Source: Rotaria sp. Silwood1
Lineage: Eukaryota; Rotifera; Eurotatoria; Philodinida; Philodinidae
Reading direction: 5' to 3'
DNA: 64,000 nt
Assembly (NCBI GenBank): GCA_905250075.1
Contig: CAJNOP010000322.1
Location: forward strand, 159,027 to 223,026
Shown here: positions 11,701-23,086 of the stretch, one piece after another
Numbering within the stretch: the first letter of the stretch is position 1
Layout of the letters: each line of letters begins with the position of its first letter
Translations under genes and position numbers: made by a program
The notes under the pieces: model-generated
Told to the model about the DNA's origin: nothing
The model's input: the letters and a program-made list of their open reading frames with translations, nothing else
Database searches by the model: none

Positions 11701-14700
11701 GCGAAAGACCTGCATTTTTCTGGACGGAAGCTCACGAATATTATAGATTTGTCATGCCAATCTTTTTAAACAGCAAGCTTAGCCTTAAATTATCAAAGAA
11801 ACAAACTTATATAGTATAGTAATTGAGTTTATTTTATGTTTTGACTATAAGCACAAAATTCGCATACAATGCGTATTGGCACGCATTAGTTCCAATGTTG
11901 TATTTTTACTACACAAGTTTGACATTGATGATATTCATGTTGCTTATAATTGATCAAAAATAATTTCGATAAGAAAAATTTATTTTAATTGGTTTTATCG
12001 ACAAGAGATAATATAACGATAGTAATACTTTAATTGAAAAATTTATCTTAAGAGGAATCTCAAAATTATAATATAAAGTCTAGTATCATGATAAAAAAAA
12101 TGAACTGCATCTTGCTTTCCATGGATTCATAACATTCTAATTGTAGCCTACAATAAAAGATTTACGTATATGTAGACTCTTAGTTTTTCTCAAACAATTG
12201 CAACTCGGTCATTTATTAGCTACAAACTGACACATAATATTCAAGATGTGCATTTATATTTTGTTCGTTGCATTAAATGTAGTCTCTGTGGTTTCTCGTA
12301 ATTTTATCCAATTAATTACGACGATTTACTTGTCCAGGAGCCGTTATTCTATGAGAAAAAAGGAGCACTACAGTTTAAACAATTTTTATTGCAATATTGA
12401 CCCATTTGCAAATAAAAAAACATTTTTTTTGATTTGATTCCATTTAATGAACAAAGTGTTACTAATTATTAATAAAGTTACCGGTTCAGCTATTAATAAG
12501 TTACATCGAGTTATCTTTTTACTAACTTTTTCCCTATTTTTAGAACAATCATTAAGATTATCAACGAAGACATCCATTGTCTACATATCAGCATTTCACG
12601 TAATCCATGATCGGACCTACTCTAATAAGGTCTTCAGACTTTGCTTGATTCAGGATAATTTCATAGAGGGGAAATTATATGAGCTTCAACATCAGCTGTT
12701 TTGAAAAATAGGCTATATTATAAAAAGTATTAAAAATCAGTACCTCGACCAATGAAGATTCTGACAGAGCCTTATCTCAAGAATGACGTGACTGATAGAG
12801 CTGAAATTTTTTATGAACATCGATCTTCATGAGTTATATTCAACATATAATTTTCAATTTTCTCTGACTCATCAAATATGAGGAAAAATTCATATTTAAG
12901 GCAACTGGGGCGCTTCATAACTCGTGATGGGAATGTAATACAGGTCTGAAATGTCAACTTAAGCTAGAGTATAAAGCGATTTGTATTTCCTGAAAATATC
13001 AGCTTTACATGCATTTTCTTTCGATCAGCAGAGAGCTCTCAAAAATGAGGTTTTGACGAAAATCGTGATTTTTAAAAGAGGCTTTCTCCCCAGAAACGAG
13101 GTTGTTTCAAGGCTGAGCTTAAGACTTTGGAAAAGTCATATAAGATGTACAATTTCATGGCAGAACCAGTTTGTGACGTCAAGAAATGACTCGCAGTAAA
13201 GATCATCTTTAAGAGCTCTCAGATGGTGTGAGTATGAGTCTATTGGTGTACGTGTGAGGTGTTCATATTGGTATAGAATTGTCCGAAGAATATCCAGGTT
13301 CAACTCCCACAGTAATACAATAGGTCTTACGATTAGACAGAGAAAGTAATGCACGCAATCTCTACTTTACTTCCGACATGTGCCTAACAAAGGTAGACGG
13401 AGCCAACTATGTCTTTTACAAAATAAGTTGATGTGTAATTTTAATATTTTGCATATACGGTTTTATATAGCATAGAGTATTACCTATAGTCTATGCATAA
13501 AAAATATCGAGTAGTTCATCTTTAAATATGATACCTTATTTGATCGACTGCCAGAATGACATCATAAACAGATTCTAGAAATGCTATATCGCGTAGTGTT
13601 CACTTTGCAAAAACATTTGAATCAGATTGCTGCCTGATTGACATGTTTCGAGAATAGCATGAAAAAAGTGATAGATGGGCAACATCTATTATCTTGTGGA
13701 TTAAATTAAGGTAATATGCACTTATATTTTGGATATTCTTTTAGTAGTATCTGATCCAGCTTTTGTCACTCCTTTAAATCCATAAGAAACTATTGTCGAT
13801 CCGAACGTCTTTTTCATGTCTTTTCTACATGGAAATACTAAAAAATAGTACACAATTTTCAAAATGATTACATAGTTTTTGTGTAAAACTTTTTGTATCT
13901 TTTGAGACATTGTTCAGTTCGATACGATTGACTTTTAAGAAAAAATAATCGTATATTGAGTAGAGGAAAAAATTAAAAAAAATTCATCACTATTTTTCCC
14001 ACGTTATAGAGACACTCACAATGTTCATTTCATATTTATCCAAAAGTCATTCAGAGAAGGCTTAGTTTTTGAATATTTAGATTTATTTTAAATGCTCTTT
14101 CATTTGCACTGGTAAACTAGGTAGCTCAAACTTTTTTGTATGATGGTCTGCAAGGATAATGCTGGATACACTCATGGACCGCCCCTGAAATATAGAACCT
14201 TTTTCCATTTGGATTCTTTTCTCTATCTCTGAATTGCGCTCATTCCACACGAAAAGAATAAATACCATGATTCATCAGAATAAAGAAGAAACCAAGGCAA
14301 AGAAATCTCAGGACATAAGAATGTTTCATTATCTGTAAAAGTTTTGCGTTGTACCAATAAAGAAAAATCATCTACATCGTACAGATGCTCAGCTTTTTTC
14401 GCTTATATCAGTCAGCAAACATTTATATTCGATCGAGTAGCTGAATTCGAACTCGATCATAGTTCGAAATCGAAAAGTTTGATTTGAATTCTAAGATAAT
14501 TCTAATTTCATATTGTTTTCATCGAACAGTGAATTTCGTCGTTTGAATTGGAAATTAAATTTTTTTTAGAATCCACAAGAAGAAACCTTTTTAACGCTCG
14601 CAAGAGTTCTGACTATGCAGCACAATTGTTAGGAGTTCTCAATATGGCTATTGTATAGCAGAAAACTTTCATCAATCAAAACGATCGTGCTCACCTGCAG

Positions 14701-14820
14701 CAGACATGGAACAGCATAAACATATATAATGTATTAAAGAATTATAAACGTCGCAAACACAAGAGAAAAGTCTTGATTATGTTGAAGAAACAAGAAGTAA
14801 TATAAATTGTCCTTAGTCAT
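8780..14820. other. Long AT-rich intergenic stretch
   Basis: No gene, RNA gene or complete transposon was recognised in these 6 kb. The longest open frames (10698-11018 minus, 11247-11606 plus) are low-complexity or lack known domains. The sequence at 14395-14550 is rich in TTCGAA and ATCGAA words. Confidence 0.4.
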
Positions 14821-15162
14821 TCACTGTTGCTGAGCAAATGTCTTTGTCTTTTCAAACCATTTTTTGGCCTCACAGTTGTCACCTTGATTCCAATAATGGA
14901 TAACACGCTCGCCACAACCGACTGCAGTATGGCTGTCGAGTTTTTTGTGTAAATCTGTGTCATCTTTAGCGAATGTAATTTTATTTCGCAGCGCTTCGTC
15001 AAATTCGTCGACTGAGTCACTATATGGATCGATCACAAAAATCTTCTCAATCTTCCTTGACTTGAGCTCATTAGCCATCGCATTCACCTCCTGAGAAGAG
15101 TAGATCGCTACATAGATTTTACAGTTGTGATTAGCTTGAATAGCATCTTGGAACTGCGTCAT
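14821..15162 (-). CDS. Hypothetical 113-residue protein
   Basis: Not recognised. The start is the ATG at 15162. The first half alternates beta and helix patterns (KIYVAIYSSQEVNAM, then KIEKIFVIDPYSDSVDEFD), like a small Rossmann-type sheet with an acidic loop. The second half is charged and ends WFEKTKTFAQQQ. The codon content looks coding. It may be a terminal exon of a longer gene or a fragment of a bdelloid multi-domain protein. An open segment with a Cys-x2-Cys pair at about 15530-15640 on the same strand could be an upstream exon, but no clean splice pair was established. Confidence 0.45.
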   Translation of the reverse strand: MTQFQDAIQANHNCKIYVAIYSSQEVNAMANELKSRKIEKIFVIDPYSDSVDEFDEALRNKITFAKDDTDLHKKLDSHTAVGCGERVIHYWNQGDNCEAKKWFEKTKTFAQQQ

Positions 15163-17995
15163 TGTATGTGTGTATACGTGGTATTCCTTCTAACAGAAAG
15201 TGCATAGTGTGAGCTTCAGGTAATTCACTAGAGCTGAAAAAAAACCAAGAAATACCTGCCCAGATTGACATTGTTTAGGCAGGTAGTGAATATATTTATG
15301 ATTCAATTTGTCGTCGCTCATTTGTTCGTGCAAATGTGTGTTGGTTCTAAATGTAGCATGAAGTTTTCATACAGGAGTAAAGCTTTCTGTAGATTGATTC
15401 ATTTCATAATAAAATATAAATGGTTCGCTTTACGGAAAGCAAAGATCTGTGAAATGCTCATCAATATAACACAAAAACTGCAAACATCGTATCTGATTTC
15501 TTTTGATTTGAAAGATCACAAAGATGCAAAGTAACGTGTGGGAAATATATTTATTAGAGCCTCCTACTGTGAATGGCTTTCCATTGTGAGCATCGCCACA
15601 TAGCAAACACTTTGCATTAGCACCAAACAAATTTTGCTAAAAATTGGCCTCCTCATAATGAACACTTCCGTTTTCTAACTATGAAGGTACTTTCATTGCT
15701 TTCAACGCAATAATCTCTCTGATGTTAACATTCTTTTCTTTTACTTGAAATTGAACATATCCTCGAAGCACATTTACAAGGTAGAAAGAGATGTCGGTAC
15801 AACATTAATTCGTAAATTTTCGGATCTATGTCGTCTTCTAGGAATGAAAAACGTCTTAGGTATTAAAATATGACAAAAAATTACTATTCATAGTTTTTTC
15901 TATCGTCCTGTCATCAACTTTTGAGGTTGTCTTCATATATTAAAGCCAATAAGGAATTGAATGTTATTAACAACTACTGTGGCCAGTAGAATCCATCTAA
16001 GTATCAACGTGAAAACTTTAATACCTTTCTTTTATCGATGTTAAGGAAGAAATTTTTCTATCTGCTTTCTACCCAGTTCCATAAAACTCATTTGGACTTT
16101 TCTTCCTTCTCTTTATCTATTCTACTTGAATCTTACACTACTGTCTTGTCAAGAGTCAGTAAAAGTTTATCTGCTAGCATTTGTTTAAATATTTTTCAGT
16201 GAAAAGTGAATAATCAAAGATACCCACGATAGAAATGCGTGAGATTGCGCGAGCAACATTATGCTAAATTAGCAGATAAATCCTCGAGTTAGAAACATTG
16301 AGATAAACTACAAAGGCTCAAACTGTTTTTTATTGATGTCATCAATTATCGGAAGTGTTCTATCATTGGATATATGCACCTTGAAAGTTACTTACCTTAC
16401 TTCAAACAGAATGATGTATGAAAAAGCAACGAATCCAAAGAACTTTTTAAATAAAATATTGATATGTGTGCCCCGAATACAGAAGTGAAGAAGTACAAAA
16501 ACTATTACTTACATATATATATAGCAAGATAAAAAATCATGACTTGTGTTCATTTTTTTATTTCTAAAGCATATTGGTGTTTGAAGGTCTTCAGAACCTA
16601 AGGAACTACAGAATAGAGCGTTAAGTAAATTGCGTTTGTAACTAAGAGAAAAATAATATCGATATATTTTAGGTCATCTTCCACTCGCGTGATATTGCCT
16701 GTATCAAAATAAGAAATACTAATCATGGATTCAATAGCTAAAGTTGGCGAATGATGATAGACACTTTATTCATCATATACTTTTTCATAAGATTAATGCC
16801 AACAATGTCATCTCTCTCCTGTATGTGTTACAAGAACTATCACAAAAAATTTTAATTTAACAAGAAAGGAGCTTACACGATAAAAGTTCATTAAGAAATC
16901 TGATGCTAATCGATTATAATTTGAATTTTGTTCTGGAATAGTCACGGTGAAAATTCTCATATTATTGAGTTCAGGCAGGTTTCGATCAATTTGTTACACT
17001 GTTGTGCTGGTGTTTAAACAATAAGGCGAAATACCGCTAAATAGAGACCTTTCTCATACAAAAAGTGACGAGAAACATTCACCAAAATTAGTCTTTTTTT
17101 CAGAAGAATCTTTTGTTCTTATTCTGTGCTACCTGTTAATCTGCTGTAATCTTGTATTGATTCATGAGTAAGCTTAATTATATGCACTAAAGATATGCGC
17201 TTTCTCGTTATTCAAATGCGAAACCCTAATTTTTTAATGATTTGTTTGGATTCGTCGTGTTTAGAAACCATAAAGTCGTTACCAATATAAACTCCAGCAA
17301 CTAAAGAAAAGTTGAAACCGACATGTAAATTGTTTCAAATATAGAGGGTGAAATTACATCAGAAATCGATTAAAAATCAATAAATTAACTTGAATTAATT
17401 AGATCCTTTTAATCAATTTAATCAATCGTTTGTAAATTTTACCTTTTTCTATATAAGAATTCTCAGTATATATAGCACTTTTATAATGCTCCCATGTCCT
17501 ATAGGACGAATCTTAAACGACTGGAAAACAGAAAAACGGCTGTTGTTACGATGATCCTTTATGGTGACCATTTGGAAAAGAAAACTGAGCCGTAGCACAT
17601 AATTTGAGTCATAAAAAATTAGAAAAAGTGAAAATAAGACACTATTTAACGGGAATGTGGCTCTAATACCACTTATCGTTGCTCACCGGAAACTACGTTA
17701 AACGGTGTCGTTTGTGTTCGGAAGAAAATTATCCATAATCCGAGTGGATGATAAACGGTGAGAAAAACGGAGATTTTTTTTCATTGTTTAGGGTGATAAT
17801 CACGACATTTCAAATAATCGGAATGATTGAGATGGGTGGCTATCAATATTCAAGATGTCAAAGGTGGTAGGTAACGATGCATGAGTTTGCCATAGTTACC
17901 ATAAGATCTTCATAACTAGTATGAATTGATCAAGTTAAAACTTTAAAAATAATCAATATCAATGTTTGGGAGTTGATCGAGATATATAATAGAGC
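15163..17995. other. Intergenic, nothing recognised
   Basis: AT-rich sequence without a supported gene. A short island of AATCGATT/TTAATCAA words occurs at 17355-17430. Confidence 0.45.
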
Positions 17996-18003
17996 GTTCA
18001 GAT
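17996..18003. repeat. Target site duplication, left copy
   Basis: GTTCAGAT, identical to 20166-20173, directly abuts the left TIR of the hAT element. Confidence 0.88.
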
Positions 18004-18717
18004 CATAGGCGGCGGAACGTTTTGAATCTATGGTAGGCTCAACATTTTTTAATAAGACCCTGACCGATGGATTAGAAATAGAGGGGTAATTTTTTCTGCT
18101 ATACTGTTCAACTAAACACAATTAATACTGCTTATTTCTAACTCTACTTTTTGGTTCTCAATATGAGTTCATATCAGAGGTGAATTTGCAATTTATTGCA
18201 AAGAAACTTGTATTCAAATAGTCACCTAAACTTTTTTCTTGATTGAATATTGACTCTCAAATATAGTCCTTCGGCTGCAAAAATTTTGTATCGGAATCTG
18301 AACTGTTAGTCTTCGTACTCTCAATAGAATTCTTTTACTCCCGATTTGATAATTATTTCGAAGATGCTGCAGTTTTTGCGATTAATTTTTCGGTGACTAG
18401 CACACCTTACACGTTTTTAAAACACTCTTGACGGTAATATTGTAATAACCAATTTATAACTGGCTTTTGCGTGCAGCTAGCGCTCATCAGACCTGATTTC
18501 GAGAACTTGTGCCTGGACTCAAATCTGACTTTGGGTAACAGCAATATTTCAGACTCAGACTCAAAACTAGGCTCGGTTACATTCTGAAACTATTTGATGA
18601 GCTGCTTTCAAGAAAGAGTCTTTGATTCGTATTACTGGAAATTAGGATTATTGCAACACAATGGTGCCTCCAGAAAAGGGGTGTCATTGGATTATTATCA
18701 GCACGTTGAAAATTAGG

Positions 18718-18985
18718 GGTGTTACTTTATTTTTATTTTCTTTATAATAAAGAATAAAGATAAAGAAAATCTTTATATTTAATAAATAAAGATAAAGAGA
18801 TTAAAACATCTTTATTCTTTATAAAATAAAGATGAAAGAGATCTTTATATTTATAAAATAAAGATAAATAAATTCTTTACTTTATAAAATAAAGACAAAG
18901 AAAAAATTCTTTATCTTTATAAAATAAAAATAGAGTTTTTCTTTATTTTTAAAAATAAAGATAAAATAAAGAACAAAGAATTTTT
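18718..18985. repeat. AT-rich palindromic satellite, block 1
   Basis: Irregular repeats of about 20-40 bp are built from AAAGATAAAG and its inverse CTTTATCTTT, joined as TTTATAAAATAAAG. Each unit is nearly self-complementary. The block is inside the hAT element. Confidence 0.8.
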
Positions 18986-19204
18986 TTCCTAACAAAACTT
19001 ATTGTTTTTATTTTGTTGAACGATCTCAAAAAAAATCACCGTATTGTGTAATTAAATACAATGCGCAGTAACATTTTTCTCACATATCGTTTCATGAGTA
19101 GCCCTTGTTTTTTGAAGATATGACATTTGGAAGTGATGATGGTGGTAAGAAAGAACACTCATTAACATATTCTGTTCTGACACAGGGTATTTGCATATGT
19201 ATTT

Positions 19205-19412
19205 ATTACATGAAAAAATATATCTTTATTCTTTATTTTAGCTTTATTTTTACAAATAAAGACTATCTTTATCTTTATTTCATAAACATAAAGATTTACT
19301 TAATCTCTATTTTCTCATCTTTATTTTTTAAAGTAAAGGTTATCTTTATTCTTTATAAAATAAAGAAAAAGATTATCTTTATCGTTATTTATAAAGTAAA
19401 GGTAAAGTAATA
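19205..19412. repeat. AT-rich palindromic satellite, block 2
   Basis: The same word family as block 1 (CTTTATTC, ATAAAGA, AAAGGTTATC), separated from it by about 220 bp of unrelated sequence. The open frames crossing it are low-complexity and not genes. Confidence 0.75.
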
Positions 19413-20165
19413 TCCCTATTGAAAATGGATGCTTAGCATCTGAGATTGACCGCTGCAAGAGGAAAACTTTTGGCATTATCCAGTAGATATGACTGCAAGA
19501 TCCTGTGAAGGTATTTTTCACTTCTAACAAGACAATATGATGTGAACTCATTGCTAATGTATTCCACGATACCTATTCATACGGACCTCAGCTTTTTCCT
19601 AAAAGTGTTAGTAGTTGTTAGTGATGACAGCAGAAACTTTCAAGCACTAAGCAAGTTTGTTAATATGATAGAATGAGTAGCAACTGTTCACATCTCTCTT
19701 AGACTATGAAACTTCAAATATGATGAACTTCAGCTTACTCATATCTTGTGACTTCACCGCTTGTGGAAGTATACTGTTCTTTATTGCTTAAAATTCAAAA
19801 GTTATTTTGAACAGAACTTTATACCAAAAGTCAAATTATCTTATGTCGAAAATAAACAATTTGACATAGATATAGAGGTCCACGAAAGCCAATCAGTATG
19901 CCTCTCTACACGAATTTGCAATAGATAAAATGCACACTGCCATTGTAATAACGCGTCATGTGTTAGAATTACATGCAAATTAACTATTATTAGAAAATTT
20001 ATATGTCAAACTGACCCTATTCAAATCTTTATATTTACCAGTTCGAGCCTATCCAAGCCTTTATCTGAGCCTACCCAGGCCTTTGCCTGAGCCTACCCAA
20101 GCCTTTACCTCTCCAACCTAGGGTAGGCTCGTGCCTATCCAAGCCTCGTGGCTCCGCCGCCTATG

Positions 20166-20173
20166 GTTCAGAT
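20166..20173. repeat. Target site duplication, right copy
   Basis: GTTCAGAT, identical to 17996-18003, directly abuts the right TIR of the hAT element. Confidence 0.88.
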
Positions 20174-20203
20174 CTGCTGTCCAAAATAATAATAAGAAAA
20201 ATA

Positions 20204-20915
20204 ACTAGCGAATAGTAACAACATAAACAAAAAATAGAGGGCGTGCAAGTAAAAGCTGTTCGACATATAGAAATAAATGAGACAAATCACTACTTTGCTG
20301 ATCGTTTATATTGGAACAGATCTATAGTCTACGACAGACTTTTCACTTGACATCCTTTGTATTAGTATAATGATATTAAAGAACATATGTGAGTTCCACA
20401 TTTTAACCCTAAAGGAGTTGATCTAAAATATTTTAACCAAGTTAGTTTGTAAATTTTCATACATAGAGACTTATGATATATACATGTTGTGAATATCTAT
20501 TGATGAATTTTCACTTGTTGATAGCCCCCGTAGCTCAGTTGGATTAGAGCGCCGTACTTATACACAGTATCGGAGCAATGCGGATGTCGTGAGTTCGAGC
20601 CTCACCGGGGGCATTTTCATTTTTTTTTAAATCAGTCGTTTTATTTTCTCTTACTTTTATTTTTATGTTGCTAACAAATTATATTTGGTTTCTTGACCTT
20701 CATGAGATATTTATTTGGTTGTAACTATTCAAAAAAAAAATAAGTGACGAAGAAAAAAAAAATATTCTAGATTATTACATGAAGTTTTCGAAGGGTAATA
20801 TGAAATCTACTGTTATCAATAGGAGGTTTAAATATAAAAATATAGAGTGTGGGTGTGAGAAACAGTAGGCACGCTCTCATATGCACAAGCACATACAGAG
20901 TGACAACCACATTCT
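20204..20915 (+). repeat. Inverted duplication with tRNA-Ile, arm A
   Basis: From CTAGCGAATAGTAACAACAT to beyond the GCACAAGCACATA block, the sequence aligns with the reverse complement of 30078-30792. Indels and substitutions are scattered in the flanks. It contains a tRNA gene and a short GTGTGGGTGTGAG tract at 20846-20858. The left edge lies about 30 bp from the hAT target duplication. Confidence 0.85.
20524..20613 (+). tRNA. tRNA-Ile (anticodon UAU) with 15-nt intron
   Basis: The acceptor stem is GCCCCCG (20524-20530) with CGGGGGC (20606-20612) and discriminator A613. The D stem is GCTC/GAGC (20533-20536 with 20547-20550). The anticodon stem is CCGTA (20552-20556) with TGCGG (20579-20583). 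The T arm is GTGAG-TTCGAGC-CTCAC (20589-20605). The loop reads C-T-TAT-A and is interrupted after position 37 by an intron at 20563-20577. An intron in tRNA-Ile(UAU) at this position is standard in animals. The A box and B box (GAGTTCGAGCC) are intact. CCA is not encoded, as expected for a eukaryote. Confidence 0.95.
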
Positions 20916-22470
20916 TTCCACAACGGTCACATGTTTGATTATATTTTATCAATTTGTCTCTTATTTTCTTTTATTCGACAGTCTGATAAGTTATCAAGAT
21001 CATCAACAGATTTTATATTTGGTTTTATTCATATCTCGTTTTGTATTCATCATATTTGTTGTGATGAAGAAGCGATGATCACTCTGATGTGAAAAAAAAA
21101 ATCAATAATGGCTATTGCTGGTGTACAACACCATAGAAGACATGAGAAAAAAAAGAAAATCGATTTTTAACTGTAAAAAGATGAGATGATATCTTATTAA
21201 ATGAAGCAGAAAAAATATAAAGATTTACAATGATCGTAAATATTTTTTTGTTGAAGATTTATATGTTTCTTTTTAAATGTTAATAGATTATTCTTTGACG
21301 GTTTTATTCAGCATATTTTCAATAGAATATTTGTGTTTATCAACATCATCATTACAAAAACTCTCTCCATAATTTAACTCAAGATGTTTACAACTTCAAA
21401 ATCAAAATGATGAAGTTAGGTCTAAGCAGATACACGTACGTATTCGTGGAGATAGTCGAAGGTTTAATAGTTGAAAACTTTAGACGGAAAGACTGATCTT
21501 TATAATAGCATAGCATTAGCGATATATCTATGTACATTAATGACCAATGAGTCAATCTTTTTATTATTATTTTTTCTTTTTTGCTAATGCTCGTCATTGT
21601 CTGCCATTCCTGGTTGACAGTTACTATCGCATCTTCCTCGTACGTATTTCAAGCTTGAAAGTTCAACTCAGCAGTGACTTCAACAAATTACAATCGACGT
21701 TCTCTGACTGCGTATTCTATCTCGATAATTTTTTGAAAAAATATATTCGTGATCAATTTTTAAATTTATTCTTTTCGTACACTTCGTCCTGCATCTCTTG
21801 TGGGTAAATATAGATGTTGTAGAAGAATTCAACGATACGTCAGATTAGTTGAAAATTGAGTGTTTTAACAAATTTAATTTTGGTGAGAAAATTAGAAAAC
21901 TTTGTTATTGGATAAGTACGAAAGTCACATTGATCGAAACTTGGTTTAATTTAAATCCTTTTGTTGCAAGCTGCAGTTTCTTAGGTAGTTTTCGCAGCAA
22001 TGTAGTTCTAACTTTGATTAACATATCGTTCAAATAATCGAGATAGTTCTTACTTGCTCAATTCAGAACAAAGTCAAGTTAAATAGAAGCAAATCAAATG
22101 ACTGATGCATTAGAAGGACATTTTCAAGATTTTTATGAAAGACGGATTTTTCTATTTTGAAAATAAGAATACATGAATTTATGGTGTAAGAAATATAGCC
22201 TATCAAAAGTTATTTAAAGTAAAATATAGTAAATAAAACTTCCAAGTAAGTGTTCTCGATCATAATAAAATATGTAAAGATCTTTTTACGAATATTAATA
22301 GACAGAAATAACAAAGAGAATGTTTTTTTCCCAAATAAAAAAGTTTTCATTATATTGGTAGTATCTTAAACATATCACATGCTAATGTAGATATCATTCA
22401 CAAATAATACATTAGCTCAAGAAAAATATTGTTAAGATAGGTACATCATCAACTCATTCAAGAAAAATGA
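20916..22470. other. Intergenic, nothing recognised
   Basis: AT-rich sequence. The open frames at 21388-21597 and 21547-21807 have no domain signature. Confidence 0.4.
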
Positions 22471-22473
22471 CAA

Positions 22474-23055
22474 CGACATGTTGATATTTGCGTTGAACAT
22501 TTACAAAGATTTAAAAATGATACATGGAAACTGTATAATCTAATAGTTACAGGGAATGAAGTTTGAATTCTTCATTGCGAAATTAAATCAAAAGAACAAT
22601 CTAACATATAGGTAGAGAAAGATGTAAGTTCTTCAATAGCAGTTAGACAACAATGCCCATTACTTTTCTTAACGACAAATGGACCATTACTTAGTCATTA
22701 ATCAATATCATATATTATCGCAATTAATGCTTAAAAATTTTAGTCAAAAATTCACACAAAATAAGATCATAATGAACAACAGATAGCATCAAACTGCATG
22801 ATGATAATATAAGATTACATATGATTGATATTCTTTTTTGACGAAAAAGAAGAAATCTAAGCTATGGTTGGTCCACCATACTCACTTGATCTTACTCCTT
22901 CCGATTTAAATCTGTTTAGGTGCTTTAAAGTGAACTTGAGAAATATTCAAATGATAGCAGTTTAGCTGAATTATATAATCAAAGAGCTCAATGCAACACT
23001 TATGAATCGGAAAATATATTCGAGAAGTGAATTCAAAGGATGAAGCTTTGTGGAT
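22474..23055 (+). pseudogene. Dead mariner-type transposase
   Basis: Several conserved mariner blocks are readable in shifting frames. From 22474 comes RHVDICVEHLQRFKNDTW, then LIVTGNEV followed by a stop where the family has Trp (the block GDExW). Later LHDDNIRLH matches the second catalytic block (LHDNARPH). From about 22870, GPPYSLDLTPSDLNLFR matches the third (PPYSPDLAPSD). The first catalytic Asp is Asn here. Two family Trp codons are stops (TGA, TAG), and frameshifts separate the blocks. The N-terminal HTH region was not identified. The remnant runs into a TGTGGATGTGG tract at its 3' end. Confidence 0.8.
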
Positions 23056-23086
23056 GTGGAGAAAGAGAGGACACCCACATTCACAT
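23049..23086. repeat. Telomere-like head-to-head tract
   Basis: TGTGGATGTGG is followed, after GAGAAAGAGA, by GGACACCCACATTCACA. It sits directly at the 3' end of the mariner remnant. Confidence 0.55.

Larger units (their letters stand above)
18004..20165 (+). mobile_element. Non-autonomous hAT-type DNA transposon, 2162 bp
   Basis: The left end CATAGGCGGCGGA (18004-18016) is matched by its exact inverse TCCGCCGCCTATG at 20153-20165. The flanks carry an identical 8-bp direct repeat, GTTCAGAT, at 17996-18003 and 20166-20173. An 8-bp target duplication with short TIRs starting CA is the signature of the hAT superfamily. Subterminal GTAGGCTC/GAGCCTACCC words recur near both ends (for example 18032-18040 and 20040-20135), a likely transposase-binding cluster. 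No transposase-like frame lies inside; the interior holds two AT-rich palindromic satellite blocks. It therefore depends on a transposase encoded elsewhere. The intact TSD and TIR suggest a fairly recent insertion. Confidence 0.88.

Noticed and set aside
13200..13330. B-box-like GGTTCAACTCC suggesting a tRNA or SINE
   Set aside because: The T stem does not pair, and no acceptor or anticodon stem can be formed.
19105..19551. Frames of 101 and 76 residues inside the hAT element
   Set aside because: They are low-complexity translations of the AT satellite, not a transposase.
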